Part shown: in pieces, positions 34,126-42,553 of the stretch
Position numbering within the stretch: position 1 is the stretch's first letter
Layout: the number at the start of each line of letters is the position of its first letter
NCBI GenBank assembly: GCA_016789905.1
Contig: JAEUQC010000182.1
Coordinates: 19,418 to 83,417, forward strand
Direction: 5' to 3'
Origin: Bryobacterales bacterium
GTDB taxonomy: Bacteria > Acidobacteriota > Terriglobia > Bryobacterales > Bryobacteraceae
Length of the DNA stretch: 64,000 nt
Notes under the pieces: generated by a model
The model's input: only the letters and a program-made list of their open reading frames with translations
Told to the model about the DNA's origin: nothing
Databases searched by the model: none
Translations under genes and position numbers: made by a program

Positions 34126-35388
34126 CTACCCTCGCTGCCGTTGAATCCGCGCGCCCAGCCCGGCCAGCTTGCTTTCGATTCTCTCGTATCCACGGTCCAT
34201 GTGGTAAACCCGGTCTACAATCGTCTCTCCCTCCGCCACCAATCCCGCCAGCACCAGTGACGCGCTCGCCCGCAGGTCCGACGCCATCACATGCGCGCCC
34301 GTCAGCCGGCTCGGTCCGGCAACAATCGCCTGTCGCCCGTCGATTCGGATCTTCGCCCCCATCCGCCCCAACTCGGGCACATGCATAAACCGGTTTTCGA
34401 AAATCCGCTCGGAAATGATCGCAATCCCATCGGCCTGCGTCATCAGCGACATGAACTGTGCCTGCAGGTCGGTCGCGAATCCGGGATGCTCCTCCGTAAT
34501 CATGTCCACACTGCGCAGCGCGCCGCCGCCTCGCACACGAAGGATGCCCGGCCCCGGCTCCGTCACCTCCGCACCGGCCAGGCGCAGCTTGTCGCAGAGC
34601 GCCGAAAGGTGTTCGGGCACGCAGCCTGCCACTTCCACGTCGCCGCACGTAATGGCCGCCCCAATCGCGAAGGTGCCAGCCTCAATTCGGTCCGCGATAA
34701 TCGCGTGTTCCGCGCCGCCCAGCTCCGCCACGCCTCGTATCCGGATCGTCGACGTTCCCGCGCCCTCAATCTGCGCGCCCATTTGGGTTAACAACTCCGC
34801 CAGATCCACCACCTCCGGCTCCCGCGCGGCATTGTTGATCACCGTCTCTCCGCGCGCCAGCACCGCCGCCATCAAAATATCTTCCGTCCCGGTCACTGTA
34901 ATCCGGTCGAAATGCACTGTCGCACCGCGCAGCCCATCCGGCGCCGTCGCTTCAATGTAGCCATGGTTCTGCTCAATGCGCGCCCCCAGTTGCTCCAGCC
35001 CCCGCATGTGCAGGTCAATCGGGCGCGCCCCAATCGCGCAGCCCCCGGGCAGCGAGACTCGCGCGCGCCGAAATCGCCCCACCAGCGGCCCCAGCACCAG
35101 GCTCGAAGCACGCATCGTCTTCACTACTTCATACGGAGCCGCCGGTTCCAGCGTGTCCGCCGCCGTCACCGTGATCGAACCATCCTCTTCCTGTTTCACC
35201 CCGGCGCCCATATGCGCCAGCAAATCCAGCATCGTCTGGATGTCTTTCACCCGCGGAATCCGGTGCAGTTTCACCGCGTCGGCCGTCAACAAACACGCCG
35301 CCAGCACCGGCAGCGCTGAGTTCTTCGCGCCGCTCGTCTCCACCCGGCCGCGCAGCGCATAGCCGCCTTCCATCACAAACCTATCCAT
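34126..35388 (-). CDS. murA: UDP-N-acetylglucosamine 1-carboxyvinyltransferase
   Basis: 420 residues, standard length. MurA adds enolpyruvate from PEP to UDP-GlcNAc, the first committed step of peptidoglycan synthesis. Seen: 'SGAKNSALPVLAACLLT' near the start, the catalytic loop 'LPGGCAIGARPIDLH' with Cys at about residue 117, and 'FATDLQAQFMSLM' and 'RIFENRFMHVPELGRMGA' later. Keeping the Cys means the enzyme is of the fosfomycin-sensitive type. The start overlaps the murQ 3' end by 8 bases. Confidence 0.97.
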   Translation of the reverse strand: MDRFVMEGGYALRGRVETSGAKNSALPVLAACLLTADAVKLHRIPRVKDIQTMLDLLAHMGAGVKQEEDGSITVTAADTLEPAAPYEVVKTMRASSLVLGPLVGRFRRARVSLPGGCAIGARPIDLHMRGLEQLGARIEQNHGYIEATAPDGLRGATVHFDRITVTGTEDILMAAVLARGETVINNAAREPEVVDLAELLTQMGAQIEGAGTSTIRIRGVAELGGAEHAIIADRIEAGTFAIGAAITCGDVEVAGCVPEHLSALCDKLRLAGAEVTEPGPGILRVRGGGALRSVDMITEEHPGFATDLQAQFMSLMTQADGIAIISERIFENRFMHVPELGRMGAKIRIDGRQAIVAGPSRLTGAHVMASDLRASASLVLAGLVAEGETIVDRVYHMDRGYERIESKLAGLGARIQRQRG

Positions 35389-36283
35389 GCAACACCTCCG
35401 CCAGAATTCCCTGCTTTTTCGCCAGCAGCGCCGCCGCCGCCTCCCGCTCCATCCCCAGTTTCCCCATCACAATCGCCGTTTTCACGTCCCGCCCGGCCGC
35501 TTCAAACAAAGCGGCGGCCTCGCCCGGCGAAAAACCCGTCGCCTCGGCCACAATTCGCTTCGCCCGGTCCACCAGTTTCTCGTTCTTCGGCTGCACGTTC
35601 ACCATCAGATTCCCATACGTGTAGCCCAGCCGAATCATCAGTCCCGTCGAAATCATGTTCAAAACCATTTTCGTGGCCGTTCCCGCCTTCATTCGCGTGG
35701 ACCCGGTCACCACCTCCGGTCCCACCGGTACGGCAATCGCCACCTCCGCCTCCGCCGCCAGCGCGCTGCCCTCCACGCACACCACCGCCGCCGTCAGTGC
35801 TCCCAACTCCCGCGCCGCCCGGATCGCTCCAATAACATAGGGTGTCCGCCCGCTCGCCGCGATTCCCACCAGCGTATCTCCCCCTTGGAACCCGCGCGCC
35901 GCCAGATCCGCTGCCCCCGTCGCCGGATTGTCCTCCGACGCTTCGGTCGCCCGGCTCAGTGCCGCCTCCCCGCCGGCGATAATCCCTTGCACCAATTCCG
36001 GCGACACCCCAAACGTCGGCGGACATTCCGACGCATCCAGCACTCCCAGCCGTCCACTCGTCCCGGCTCCTATGTAAAACAGCCGCCCTCCCCTCCTAAC
36101 CCGGTCTGCCAACCGATCCAACAAGACTGCCACCGCTGGCGTCGCCGCCGCGACGGCGTCGGCCACCCCAGCATCCTCCCTATTAATAATGTTAAGGATT
36201 TTGATCGTATCTAACTGATCAATGTGGGCCGAACGGGGGTTTCGCTGTTCCGTCCCCAAGTTTCCGAGTTGCTCCATGCTCAC
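35381..36283 (-). CDS. murQ: N-acetylmuramic acid 6-phosphate etherase
   Basis: 300 residues, normal length. MurQ cleaves the lactyl ether of MurNAc-6-phosphate to give GlcNAc-6-phosphate in peptidoglycan recycling. A SIS domain is clear: 'IGAGTSGRLGVLDASECPPT', 'GVSPELVQGIIAGG', 'VTGSTRMKAGTATKMVLNM'. It overlaps murA downstream, so cell-wall recycling and synthesis genes are co-transcribed. Confidence 0.96.
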   Translation of the reverse strand: MSMEQLGNLGTEQRNPRSAHIDQLDTIKILNIINREDAGVADAVAAATPAVAVLLDRLADRVRRGGRLFYIGAGTSGRLGVLDASECPPTFGVSPELVQGIIAGGEAALSRATEASEDNPATGAADLAARGFQGGDTLVGIAASGRTPYVIGAIRAARELGALTAAVVCVEGSALAAEAEVAIAVPVGPEVVTGSTRMKAGTATKMVLNMISTGLMIRLGYTYGNLMVNVQPKNEKLVDRAKRIVAEATGFSPGEAAALFEAAGRDVKTAIVMGKLGMEREAAAALLAKKQGILAEVLHG

Positions 36284-36713
36284 TCCAGGTTCGCACGAAC
36301 CAATCCTCTATAGGTGGTACCTGCATCCAGTACTAATGGTTTCAATTTTCCCAGCGCCGCGCGGCTTTTGGGTACCCGCGTACCACCCAAAGCCCATCGT
36401 TCGGCGGATCTCGGAAAACAGCCTTCAAGTAATTGATAAAACAAGAGTTGCATAAATTTTGCGAAAAAACTGCCCAACACGCCTTATTCCTCCGGCGCGG
36501 TTGGGGCATAAACTAGCAAATCAAGTAAAATCAATAGGTTAGTTCAATATACTCGCTCAAAATCCAGGCGATAGTACCCTGAACTCCGGACTACAACTAA
36601 ACCCTTGACACCCCTTTCGTTCCGCTCGTATACTACCTGAGTAATGAAGACAGTTGTATAGCTCGCTATACGTCTGCTTCAGATTTACGATTCGTTCTTC
36701 GGAGGTCCAATAA
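36284..36713. other. 430-bp non-coding region between murQ and a PEP-CTERM gene
   Basis: No convincing gene. It is noticeably AT-richer than the surroundings and contains the promoter listed separately at its right end. Confidence 0.5.
36605..36634 (+). promoter_or_regulatory. Sigma-70 type promoter of the PEP-CTERM gene
   Basis: A consensus -35 TTGACA (36605-36610), an 18-base spacer and -10 TATACT (36629-36634) lie about 80 bases before the ATG at 36714. GGAGG at 36701-36705 is the ribosome-binding site. This is the best promoter match I found in the window and suggests strong vegetative expression. Confidence 0.75.
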
Positions 36714-37472
36714 ATGAAAAAAATCCTACTCGCGTCCGCGTTCTTTGCTGTCGCGTCGCTTAACTCCTTCGGCGCTGCCCTTGGTGATTGCACCACCTTG
36801 TCGTTAACCCTGGCTGGCCTTAGCGGAAACTCTTGCACTGTGAACGGCTGGACGCTCGACACCTGGGGCTTCGGCTCCGGTGGCGCTTCCCAAACCGGCT
36901 ACAGCGCTGCTCCCACCCTGGCCGACATCCAGGTCACCATCGCCACCGCCACCAACGGCAATGGCGCGCTCGGCTTCTCCGTTCGCTTTAGCGACGCGGC
37001 CGGCGGCGAGAACTTCTTCTCCGCCACCAGCGGCTCCCCGAACGATACCGTCAACTGGAAGACCATCTTCGTCGTCACCGGCGCCCCCATCGCTCAGGTC
37101 GCCAACTATGTTGACGGCGCCACCACCACCGTTGGCAACAACGGCTCCATCGTTCTCCAGAAGATCATCACCAACGCTGGTGCGCAGGGCAACCCCACCA
37201 TCACCGACGGCACGATCTTGACGATCTCCGGCGCGCAGAGCACCAACCCGCTGACCCTGGTCAACAACCAGTCCAGCACCGTTACCTCGATGGGTGTCAT
37301 CGACAACTATCAGCTGAACTCCGGTAACAACGGCTCCGCTTCGCTCAACTACTACAGCAATACTTTCCTCGGTATCGATCCCCCGCCGACCGGTATCCCC
37401 GAGCCGATGACCTTCGTCCTCATGGGCGCTGGCCTCGTCGGTATCGCTGCCCTCCGTCGCCGCAACAGCTAA
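36714..37472 (+). CDS. PEP-CTERM secreted protein
   Basis: 252 residues. Signal peptide ('KKILLASAFFAVASLNSFGA'), a Ser/Thr/Asn/Gly-rich beta domain with a cysteine pair ('GDCTTLS', 'NSCTVNG'), and a C-terminal PEP-CTERM tail ('IPEPMTFVLMGAGLVGIAALRRR', quoted here as motif, helix and basic end). Codon use is strongly biased, which with the consensus promoter and tight terminator points to abundant expression. Exosortase processing and surface or matrix location are inferred; the matching exosortase is not recognised in the window. Confidence 0.88.
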   Translation: MKKILLASAFFAVASLNSFGAALGDCTTLSLTLAGLSGNSCTVNGWTLDTWGFGSGGASQTGYSAAPTLADIQVTIATATNGNGALGFSVRFSDAAGGENFFSATSGSPNDTVNWKTIFVVTGAPIAQVANYVDGATTTVGNNGSIVLQKIITNAGAQGNPTITDGTILTISGAQSTNPLTLVNNQSSTVTSMGVIDNYQLNSGNNGSASLNYYSNTFLGIDPPPTGIPEPMTFVLMGAGLVGIAALRRRNS

Positions 37473-37498
37473 TCGCTGTCGTACCGATTGCAATAATC

Positions 37499-37528
37499 AA
37501 ACCGGCCAGCCGAAAGGCTGGCCGGTTT
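37499..37528 (+). terminator. Strong terminator after the PEP-CTERM gene
   Basis: A perfect 13-bp stem closed by a GAAA tetraloop (37512-37515), followed by GCTTTTTC. It lies 26 bases after the stop codon and insulates the following sigma gene. Confidence 0.9.
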
Positions 37529-37566
37529 GCTTTTTCCCCAGCCTAAACTGCCTGCCGAAGGGAACC

Positions 37567-38172
37567 GTGGAACTCAATCGGGAAGAGGAATATACGCTAG
37601 TTCGCCGTGTGCAGGAAGGTGATGAGTCGGCCTTCCGCGAACTCGTGGAAACCCATCAGGCAAAGGTCTTCTCCATCATCTACGGCATTCTGCGGAACCG
37701 CAACGACGCCGAGGACATCGCCCAACAAGTCTTCGCCAAAGTCTATTTCTCTATCCGCAATTTCGACTTCCGTAGCTCGCTGCTCACATGGATCTACAAA
37801 ATCACCGTCAACGAATGCTACGACTATCTGCGCAAGAAAAAGGTCCGAAAGCTCGTCTACGAAAGCGATTTCTCCGAAGACGATGCGACTATCATGGAGA
37901 ACTCGGGTGTCGCCGTGGACCCCGGTCTGCCAATTGACGAAAGCCTCGCGCAACGGGACCTTGCCGTCAAACTCCTGGAAAAGGTCTCCGAAGAAGAGCG
38001 CAGTCTGCTGCTGATGAAGGAAGTGGAAGGTCACTCGGTGGAAGAATTGGCGGGTATGACCGGCATGAATGAGAATACGATTAAGATTAAACTTTTTCGC
38101 GCCAGGCAGAAATTGGTGAAGGCGGCGCAGCGTTTGGGGCGTCTTCCGGGGCAGTTTGCCATTAGCCTGTAG
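37567..38172 (+). CDS. ECF RNA polymerase sigma factor, copy 1
   Basis: 201 residues from GTG at 37567. Region 2 is clear ('YGILRNRNDAEDIAQQVF', 'LLTWIYKITVNECYDYLRKK') and region 4 follows ('LLMKEVEGHSVEELAGMTGM', 'IKIKLFRARQKL'). It directs RNA polymerase to a regulon normally held in check by an anti-sigma factor. By my count it differs from copy 2 (43054-43725) at about 19 of 201 aligned positions, 12 of them in the first 33 residues. The gene after it is a decayed anti-sigma gene, so this copy may be unrestrained or controlled by the other copy's anti-sigma. Confidence 0.95.
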   Translation: MELNREEEYTLVRRVQEGDESAFRELVETHQAKVFSIIYGILRNRNDAEDIAQQVFAKVYFSIRNFDFRSSLLTWIYKITVNECYDYLRKKKVRKLVYESDFSEDDATIMENSGVAVDPGLPIDESLAQRDLAVKLLEKVSEEERSLLLMKEVEGHSVEELAGMTGMNENTIKIKLFRARQKLVKAAQRLGRLPGQFAISL

Positions 38173-38395
38173 CGCGGAAAGGCGCCAACGCGGCACTCCA
38201 TGCACCTATCGGTACGAAGCGGGCCGCCGCGCGGTCGCTGGGCACCCCAGCAGCGCCTGAACTCTCCGCCGGGTCTTACGCCTGCGTCATGGAGTACGAG
38301 GAAGCCCAGGCAAAGCCGTCGTTTGGGAATCTGTTGCTCGGCCCGGTATTCGGCCGGGCTGCTCCCAGCCTCAAACCGTGGGCCGGGAAACCCCA
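38173..38395 (+). pseudogene. Decayed anti-sigma gene, 5' remnant
   Basis: Sequence after the sigma stop aligns by eye with the intact anti-sigma locus at 43726-44025. 'TAGCGCGGAAAGGCGCC' matches 'TAGCGCGGAGTAGCGGT', and both continue through 'ATGCAC' and '(G)TACGAAGCG'. After a gap of roughly 130 bases, 'CCGGGTCTTACGCC' matches 'CCGGGTTTTACGCC' and 'AAGCCGTCGTTTGGGAATCT' matches 'ATGCCGTCGTTTTGGAACCT'. Frameshifts and the deletion, which removes the zinc-finger region, make it non-functional. Confidence 0.75.
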
Positions 38396-38650
38396 CATGC
38401 AACCCCAATCCCGACGGGACACGTTTTAACGTTACCCAAAGCGCACGAAATGGGTTGTGCCGTTGCTCTACCCGCGCCTCCGGCGCGCCGGGGAACCCCC
38501 ACATGCAACCCCAATCCCGACGGGACACGTTTTAACGTGTCCCAAAGCGCACGACATCCCCACCCCCAAAAAGGCTACGCCCTTGCTTTACCCGCGGCCC
38601 CGGCGATGGCGAAGCCGTAATCCCGCGACAATCGGCGCGCCGGGGAAACC
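38393..38650 (+). repeat. 258-bp dimeric repeat, first copy
   Basis: A 106-bp unit (38393-38498) and a 152-bp unit (38499-38650), each starting CCACATGCAACCCC. Each carries GGGACACGTT followed by a partly or fully inverse arm. The arm is imperfect in the short unit; in the long unit it is perfect (38522-38543, 10-bp arms, TT centre). No coding potential is evident. Confidence 0.85.
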
Positions 38651-38908
38651 CCACATGCAACCCCAATCCCGACGGGACACGTTTTAACGTTGCCCAAAGC
38701 GCGCGAAATGGGTTGTGCCGTTGCTCTACCCGCGCCCCCGGCGCGCCGGGGAACCCCCACATGCAACCCACAATCCCGACGGGACACGTTTTAACGTGTC
38801 CCAAAGCGCACGACATCCCACCCCAAAAAAGGCTTCGCCCTGGCTCTACCCGCGGCCCCGGCGATGGCGAAGCCGTAACCCCGCGACAATCGGCGCGCCG
38901 GGGAACCC
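38651..38908 (+). repeat. 258-bp dimeric repeat, second copy
   Basis: The same short-long pair as the first copy, with a few substitutions: short unit 38651-38756, long unit 38757-38908. The perfect palindrome lies at 38781-38802. The equal length of the two pairs shows that a 258-bp block was duplicated in tandem. Confidence 0.85.
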
Positions 38909-38962
38909 AACCATCCACCCCCCAAAAAGGCTACGCCCTGGCTCTACCCGCGCCCCCGCTTC
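38909..38962 (+). repeat. Partial repeat unit at the end of the array
   Basis: Carries only the second half of a long unit (CCCCAAAAAGGCTACGCC, CTCTACCCGCG) without the palindrome, and marks the right edge of the array. Confidence 0.65.
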
Positions 38963-38995
38963 AGCGTGCGCCCGTTCCCGTACTTTTCAGAAGCC

Positions 38996-39240
38996 CCGTA
39001 CAACCCGGCGGTCTATGCCACCGGCGCCATGTTGCCGCCCATGGCCCGTTCCCGCTGACCACTTCCGCCAGCCAGTCGGAGTTGGCCCAACCCCCGTGGC
39101 AGTAATGGCGCAGTCGGGCCTGAAGCCGACATGCAGCCAGGCCCTGAACGGTTCCTTGCGACCATGGCGTTCTTCTCCGAGTAGGGCACGATCAGCCGCC
39201 CGCCGCAAGCTGGCATCCCGACCCGCGTAGCGGCTAAACA
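38996..39240 (+). pseudogene. Decayed anti-sigma gene, 3' remnant, with start of a Spy-like gene remnant
   Basis: Aligns by eye with 44030-44270 of the intact locus. 'TCTATGCCACCGGCGCCATG' matches 'TCTACGCCACCGGCGCTATG', 'GACATGCAGC' is shared, and 'CCATGGCGTTCTTCTCCGAG' matches 'CCATGGCCTCGTTCTCCGAG', ending in TAG at 39182-39184. The following 'GATCAGCCGCCCGCCGCAAG' matches the first codons of the Spy-like gene. Indels and stops interrupt every frame. The repeat array separates it from the 5' remnant. Confidence 0.75.
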
Positions 39241-39307
39241 GGTGGCCGCCGGGTGGAAGCACTCAGTCAGTGACCAGACGCTATCCCACCCGCAGCAGCC
39301 CCGTTAG

Positions 39308-40642
39308 CTAGAAGCGGAAGTAGATAAATTCGCTGTGGCGCAGTTGCAGTGAGGTCTCCCGCAGCAGCAACAGGCACAGGAAAAACGCCACGCCCAGCGC
39401 CACCGCCTGCCATCGCGCAAGCGGCGCCGGCGCCCTCTCGGGCAACAACAGCACACCCAGTCCAAGCAGCCCAACGGCCGCAAGCTGCCACTCCCCGCCC
39501 GGCAGGCCCCGGGCCGCTTCCGTGCCCGTCAGCGCACGCAGGTAACGCCATGCACCCGGCAGTGTCTCCGCCCGGAACGGTACCCACGCCACCAGCACCG
39601 CCGCCAGTGTCAGCCCCCGCGCCGCCCATTCGTTCATCGTCCGCCCCGTCTCCCGCCATTGGTGGTTCACCACCAGATAGAGCCCGTGCAGCCCGCCCCA
39701 AATCGCGAAGTTCCAATGCGCTCCGTGCCAAATGCCGCCCAACAGCATCGTCAGAAAAATGTTCAGCAGAAACCGCCGCCGCGCCCGATTTCCCGGCAGT
39801 TGAAACAGCAGATAATCGCGCAGGAACGCCGAAAGCGTCATGTGCCAGCGTTGCCAGAATTCGATGATGCTGGCCGCCCGGTACGGCCGGTCGAAATTCT
39901 TGGGAAAACGAATATGAAATAGCTGGGCCAGCCCGTTGGCCATGTCGCAATAGCCGGAAAAATCAAAGTACAACTGCAGCGCATACGTAACAAGACCCAT
40001 CCACGCCTCGGGTGCGGACCCAGGGCCGGCCGCGCCGAACGCGGCGTTGGCCCACGGCGCAAGCGTGTCGGCGATCGCTACTTTCTTCACCAGTCCCACC
40101 GTGAAATGCGTCAGCCCGCTGGCCCACTGCGCCCAGTCCCAGCGTGTGCTCTCCGGCGCCGCGAATTGGTCCATCATCTGCCGGTGGTGCAGAATCGGTC
40201 CGGCAATGCTGTGCGGAAAGAACGAGACAAATAGCGCGTATCGCCACGGCGAAAGGCTGCTAATCTCCCCTTCGGCCGCATCCAGCAGAAACGCGATCTG
40301 CGTAAACGTAAAAAACGAAATGCCCAGCGGCATAAGCACCGGGAAGCCGAGCCCAGCCCCATACTTGAACCATCCAAGCGCGGCCAAATTCAACGCCACG
40401 CCCGCGCGAACCCAGCCACGGGAGCGTGTCGCGGCGATGCGCGCGCCAACCAGATAGTTCATTCCCACGCTCGCCGTCAGCACGAATACGTGCGGCCAGT
40501 ACCACATCGCGTAAAACACAAACGACGCCATCGCCAGCAGCCGGATGCTCCACTCCCGCCGTCCGGCCCACGCCGGAATCCAGTAAACGGCCAGCGCGCA
40601 GGGCAGAAACAAGAAAAGGAACTCGAAACTATGGAAAATCAT
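39308..40642 (-). CDS. MBOAT-family O-acyltransferase (AlgI-like)
   Basis: 444 residues from the ATG at 40642. About ten transmembrane helices, 'RPYRAASIIEFWQRWHMTLSAFLRDYL' (quoted in part) and the catalytic His in 'LLGGIWHGAHWNFAIWGGLHG' (in part). AlgI/DltB/PatA-type MBOATs move acyl groups across the inner membrane for O-acylation of extracellular glycans. The partner gene upstream overlaps by 4 bases. The polymer acylated is not known. Confidence 0.93.
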   Translation of the reverse strand: MIFHSFEFLFLFLPCALAVYWIPAWAGRREWSIRLLAMASFVFYAMWYWPHVFVLTASVGMNYLVGARIAATRSRGWVRAGVALNLAALGWFKYGAGLGFPVLMPLGISFFTFTQIAFLLDAAEGEISSLSPWRYALFVSFFPHSIAGPILHHRQMMDQFAAPESTRWDWAQWASGLTHFTVGLVKKVAIADTLAPWANAAFGAAGPGSAPEAWMGLVTYALQLYFDFSGYCDMANGLAQLFHIRFPKNFDRPYRAASIIEFWQRWHMTLSAFLRDYLLFQLPGNRARRRFLLNIFLTMLLGGIWHGAHWNFAIWGGLHGLYLVVNHQWRETGRTMNEWAARGLTLAAVLVAWVPFRAETLPGAWRYLRALTGTEAARGLPGGEWQLAAVGLLGLGVLLLPERAPAPLARWQAVALGVAFFLCLLLLRETSLQLRHSEFIYFRF

Positions 40643-42264
40643 GGGGCGCCTATCTCCCCTGTCCACGCCCGCTCGGCGCGCAGGTCGGCGCCGAAGGAAT
40701 AGACGCCGCGCAGTATGCCGCGCCTGGTGTCCAGCACCACCATCCGTACCGCCGCTGTTGGCGACGGCGCCCGGTCCCGCTGTTGAAACTGCACCTCGCA
40801 GGCGCTGGCGCTGGCGCGCAAAAAAAAGCGATAGTCGATCCGCTCACCGGTTACCAGTGGCGCTTCAAATGCCGCCGCCAGTTCCGCCGCCTCCGGTGAC
40901 TCGCGCTCCTCCCATCGGCCGCTTCGCCATACTCCGGCCCACGCCCGCCCGGCGCGGAAATGCTGCAATCCAGGGATCGCGCCCATCCCAGGCCGAACGC
41001 AAATAGCGATCACATCGTCGCGATGAGCCTCCATCACGGCGCCGGGCGTCAACGCCTCCTCGGCCACATTCTCCACCCGGTGGCCACGCTGCCGTAACTG
41101 TTCGCCCAGCGCGGAACTCGCCACAAAGACACGCCCGCCCCCGCTCTTGAACCCGCGGATCTGGCTGTCTTCGGTCTCGGTGGCAAAATACGGCCTCACC
41201 TCCGCGCCCGCCCGGGCGGGCAGGGGAAGCAGCGTCTGCGCCGGATGCGGCGGCACCAGCAGCCACTCCGCCGCGCGGCCGGCGCCTCGAAGCGCGCGCC
41301 CGAGTTTCACCCCATTCGCGTAAGCCACTCCCGGCCCGGCATGTTGCAGCGTGTCCATGAAACCCGCCGGCGGCCATAGCGCCTCTTCCGGCGCCCCCAT
41401 CGGCTCAATTCCCATCTCCCGCCACCACTGTGGCAGCGCCGCGAACAGGGCTTTCGTTCTCCACTGATCCGCCGCGTCCACCGCCGCCGCCTGGTACGCC
41501 GCCCGAACCGTAACCCCGTTGCCACGCGCCCACCCCGCGAACGCCGCCACTAAGTCACGGGAATAGGCGGCGGGCGGCAGAAAGTTGATCGAAATATCTC
41601 CCAGCAAAACCGGCTGTTTGCCCAGCGATTCCCGCATATTCCCGTTCTCCGACATCAACATCACGTCGTACATCTGGTGCAGCTTCGGCGCATACCCGGC
41701 TCGCCTAAGTTCCCACCCTTGCCGGCTCTTCCATAGATCGGCGAACGGTATGGCGTACAGCATCCGGTAGGCCTCCGGCATGCCGTGCTCCAGGTAGTGC
41801 CGCCGATCCCACGTCGTGAAGTACTCCCATTCCAGCCGTGTTTGCCGCGGGTCCGGATTTATCAACACACGGTACTCTGGCGCCAGCACCACCGTATCCC
41901 CAGGCCGCGCGTGTCGCCGGGCCCGCGCAAGCATGTACTCCAGGCCCACCCCGGCGTGGGAACACAAATTGATCACCGGCTGCCCAAGTTCCCGCTCCAT
42001 CGCCTCCGCATCCACGGAGAACAAACAGCCCGATCCGCCCGCCAACAGTGTCCGCGGCGCCTCCCCGGCCAGCAGTAGCGCCGCCTCTTTCCGCAGGAAT
42101 AGATGGTGTACCCAGTCGGCGTTCAGATTCCCGAGATTGTTGTACCACCCGGCCACCGCCGCCGGATAAACCAGTCCGCCCAGAACGAAAACGGTCAGAA
42201 CCCAAGTAACAATAAACCCGTTGGCGCACTCATAGAGTCTCGCCCAGTGCTCGCGACCGCGCAT
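40639..42264 (-). CDS. Periplasmic SGNH/AlgJ-like partner of the MBOAT acyltransferase
   Basis: 541 residues with an N-terminal transmembrane anchor ('FIVTWVLTVFVLGGLVYPAA'). Near residues 75-81 'LLAGGSGCLFSVDA' resembles the first SGNH block (GDS-like), followed by 'INLCSHAGVGLEYMLARARR' and 'DTVVLAPEY', typical of AlgJ/DltD-type proteins in acetylation loci. It has a long C-terminal region of unknown fold. Translational coupling (ATGA) to the MBOAT gene supports joint action: MBOAT carries the acyl group over, this protein transfers it. The final His/Asp of the SGNH set cannot be placed with confidence. Confidence 0.7.
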   Translation of the reverse strand: MRGREHWARLYECANGFIVTWVLTVFVLGGLVYPAAVAGWYNNLGNLNADWVHHLFLRKEAALLLAGEAPRTLLAGGSGCLFSVDAEAMERELGQPVINLCSHAGVGLEYMLARARRHARPGDTVVLAPEYRVLINPDPRQTRLEWEYFTTWDRRHYLEHGMPEAYRMLYAIPFADLWKSRQGWELRRAGYAPKLHQMYDVMLMSENGNMRESLGKQPVLLGDISINFLPPAAYSRDLVAAFAGWARGNGVTVRAAYQAAAVDAADQWRTKALFAALPQWWREMGIEPMGAPEEALWPPAGFMDTLQHAGPGVAYANGVKLGRALRGAGRAAEWLLVPPHPAQTLLPLPARAGAEVRPYFATETEDSQIRGFKSGGGRVFVASSALGEQLRQRGHRVENVAEEALTPGAVMEAHRDDVIAICVRPGMGAIPGLQHFRAGRAWAGVWRSGRWEERESPEAAELAAAFEAPLVTGERIDYRFFLRASASACEVQFQQRDRAPSPTAAVRMVVLDTRRGILRGVYSFGADLRAERAWTGEIGAP

Positions 42265-42329
42265 TCGTGTTTAGTAATTGTACAACGCGCGCTGGACTTT
42301 AACCCCCGCCACAAGCCGCCCGCCGGGTA

Positions 42330-42430
42330 ATCCCACATGCACCCCCCGACGGGACATGTTTTAACGTGTCCCAAAACGCACGGCATCCCCACTCCCACTA
42401 TAGGTTACGCCCCTGCTCTACCCGCCACCC
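42330..42430. repeat. Dispersed single copy of the palindromic repeat
   Basis: CCCACATGCA, then GGGACATGTT-TT-AACGTGTCCC (42351-42372, one arm change), 'CCCAAAACGCACGGCATCCCC' (in part) and 'CTGCTCTACCCGC' match the long unit of the array at 38499-38650. It lies in the intergenic region before erpA's terminator. Confidence 0.75.
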
Positions 42431-42497
42431 CGCACAACGCGGCGGGTTACAGCTTGCGCACTCCAACCCCGCCGGCCGCGCTTGTCTCCAAAAAACG

Positions 42498-42530
42498 AAC
42501 GCCCGGACGCGCTCCACGCGTCCGGGCGTT
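42498..42530 (-). terminator. Terminator of the IscA/ErpA gene
   Basis: A perfect 14-bp stem with a 5-base loop (42512-42516). Read on the minus strand it is followed by CGTTTTTT. It lies 24 bases beyond the end of the ErpA-like gene. Confidence 0.88.
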
Positions 42531-42553
42531 AACAAAAACCAGCGCAATGTAGA

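Noticed and set aside
38532..38918. 128-residue minus-strand ORF in the repeat array
   Set aside because: It repeats internally only because the DNA repeats, has no ribosome-binding site, and matches repeat DNA rather than a protein pattern.
38393..38962. CRISPR array
   Set aside because: Units are 106-152 bp long and nearly identical throughout, with no short repeat/unique spacer pattern and no cas genes.
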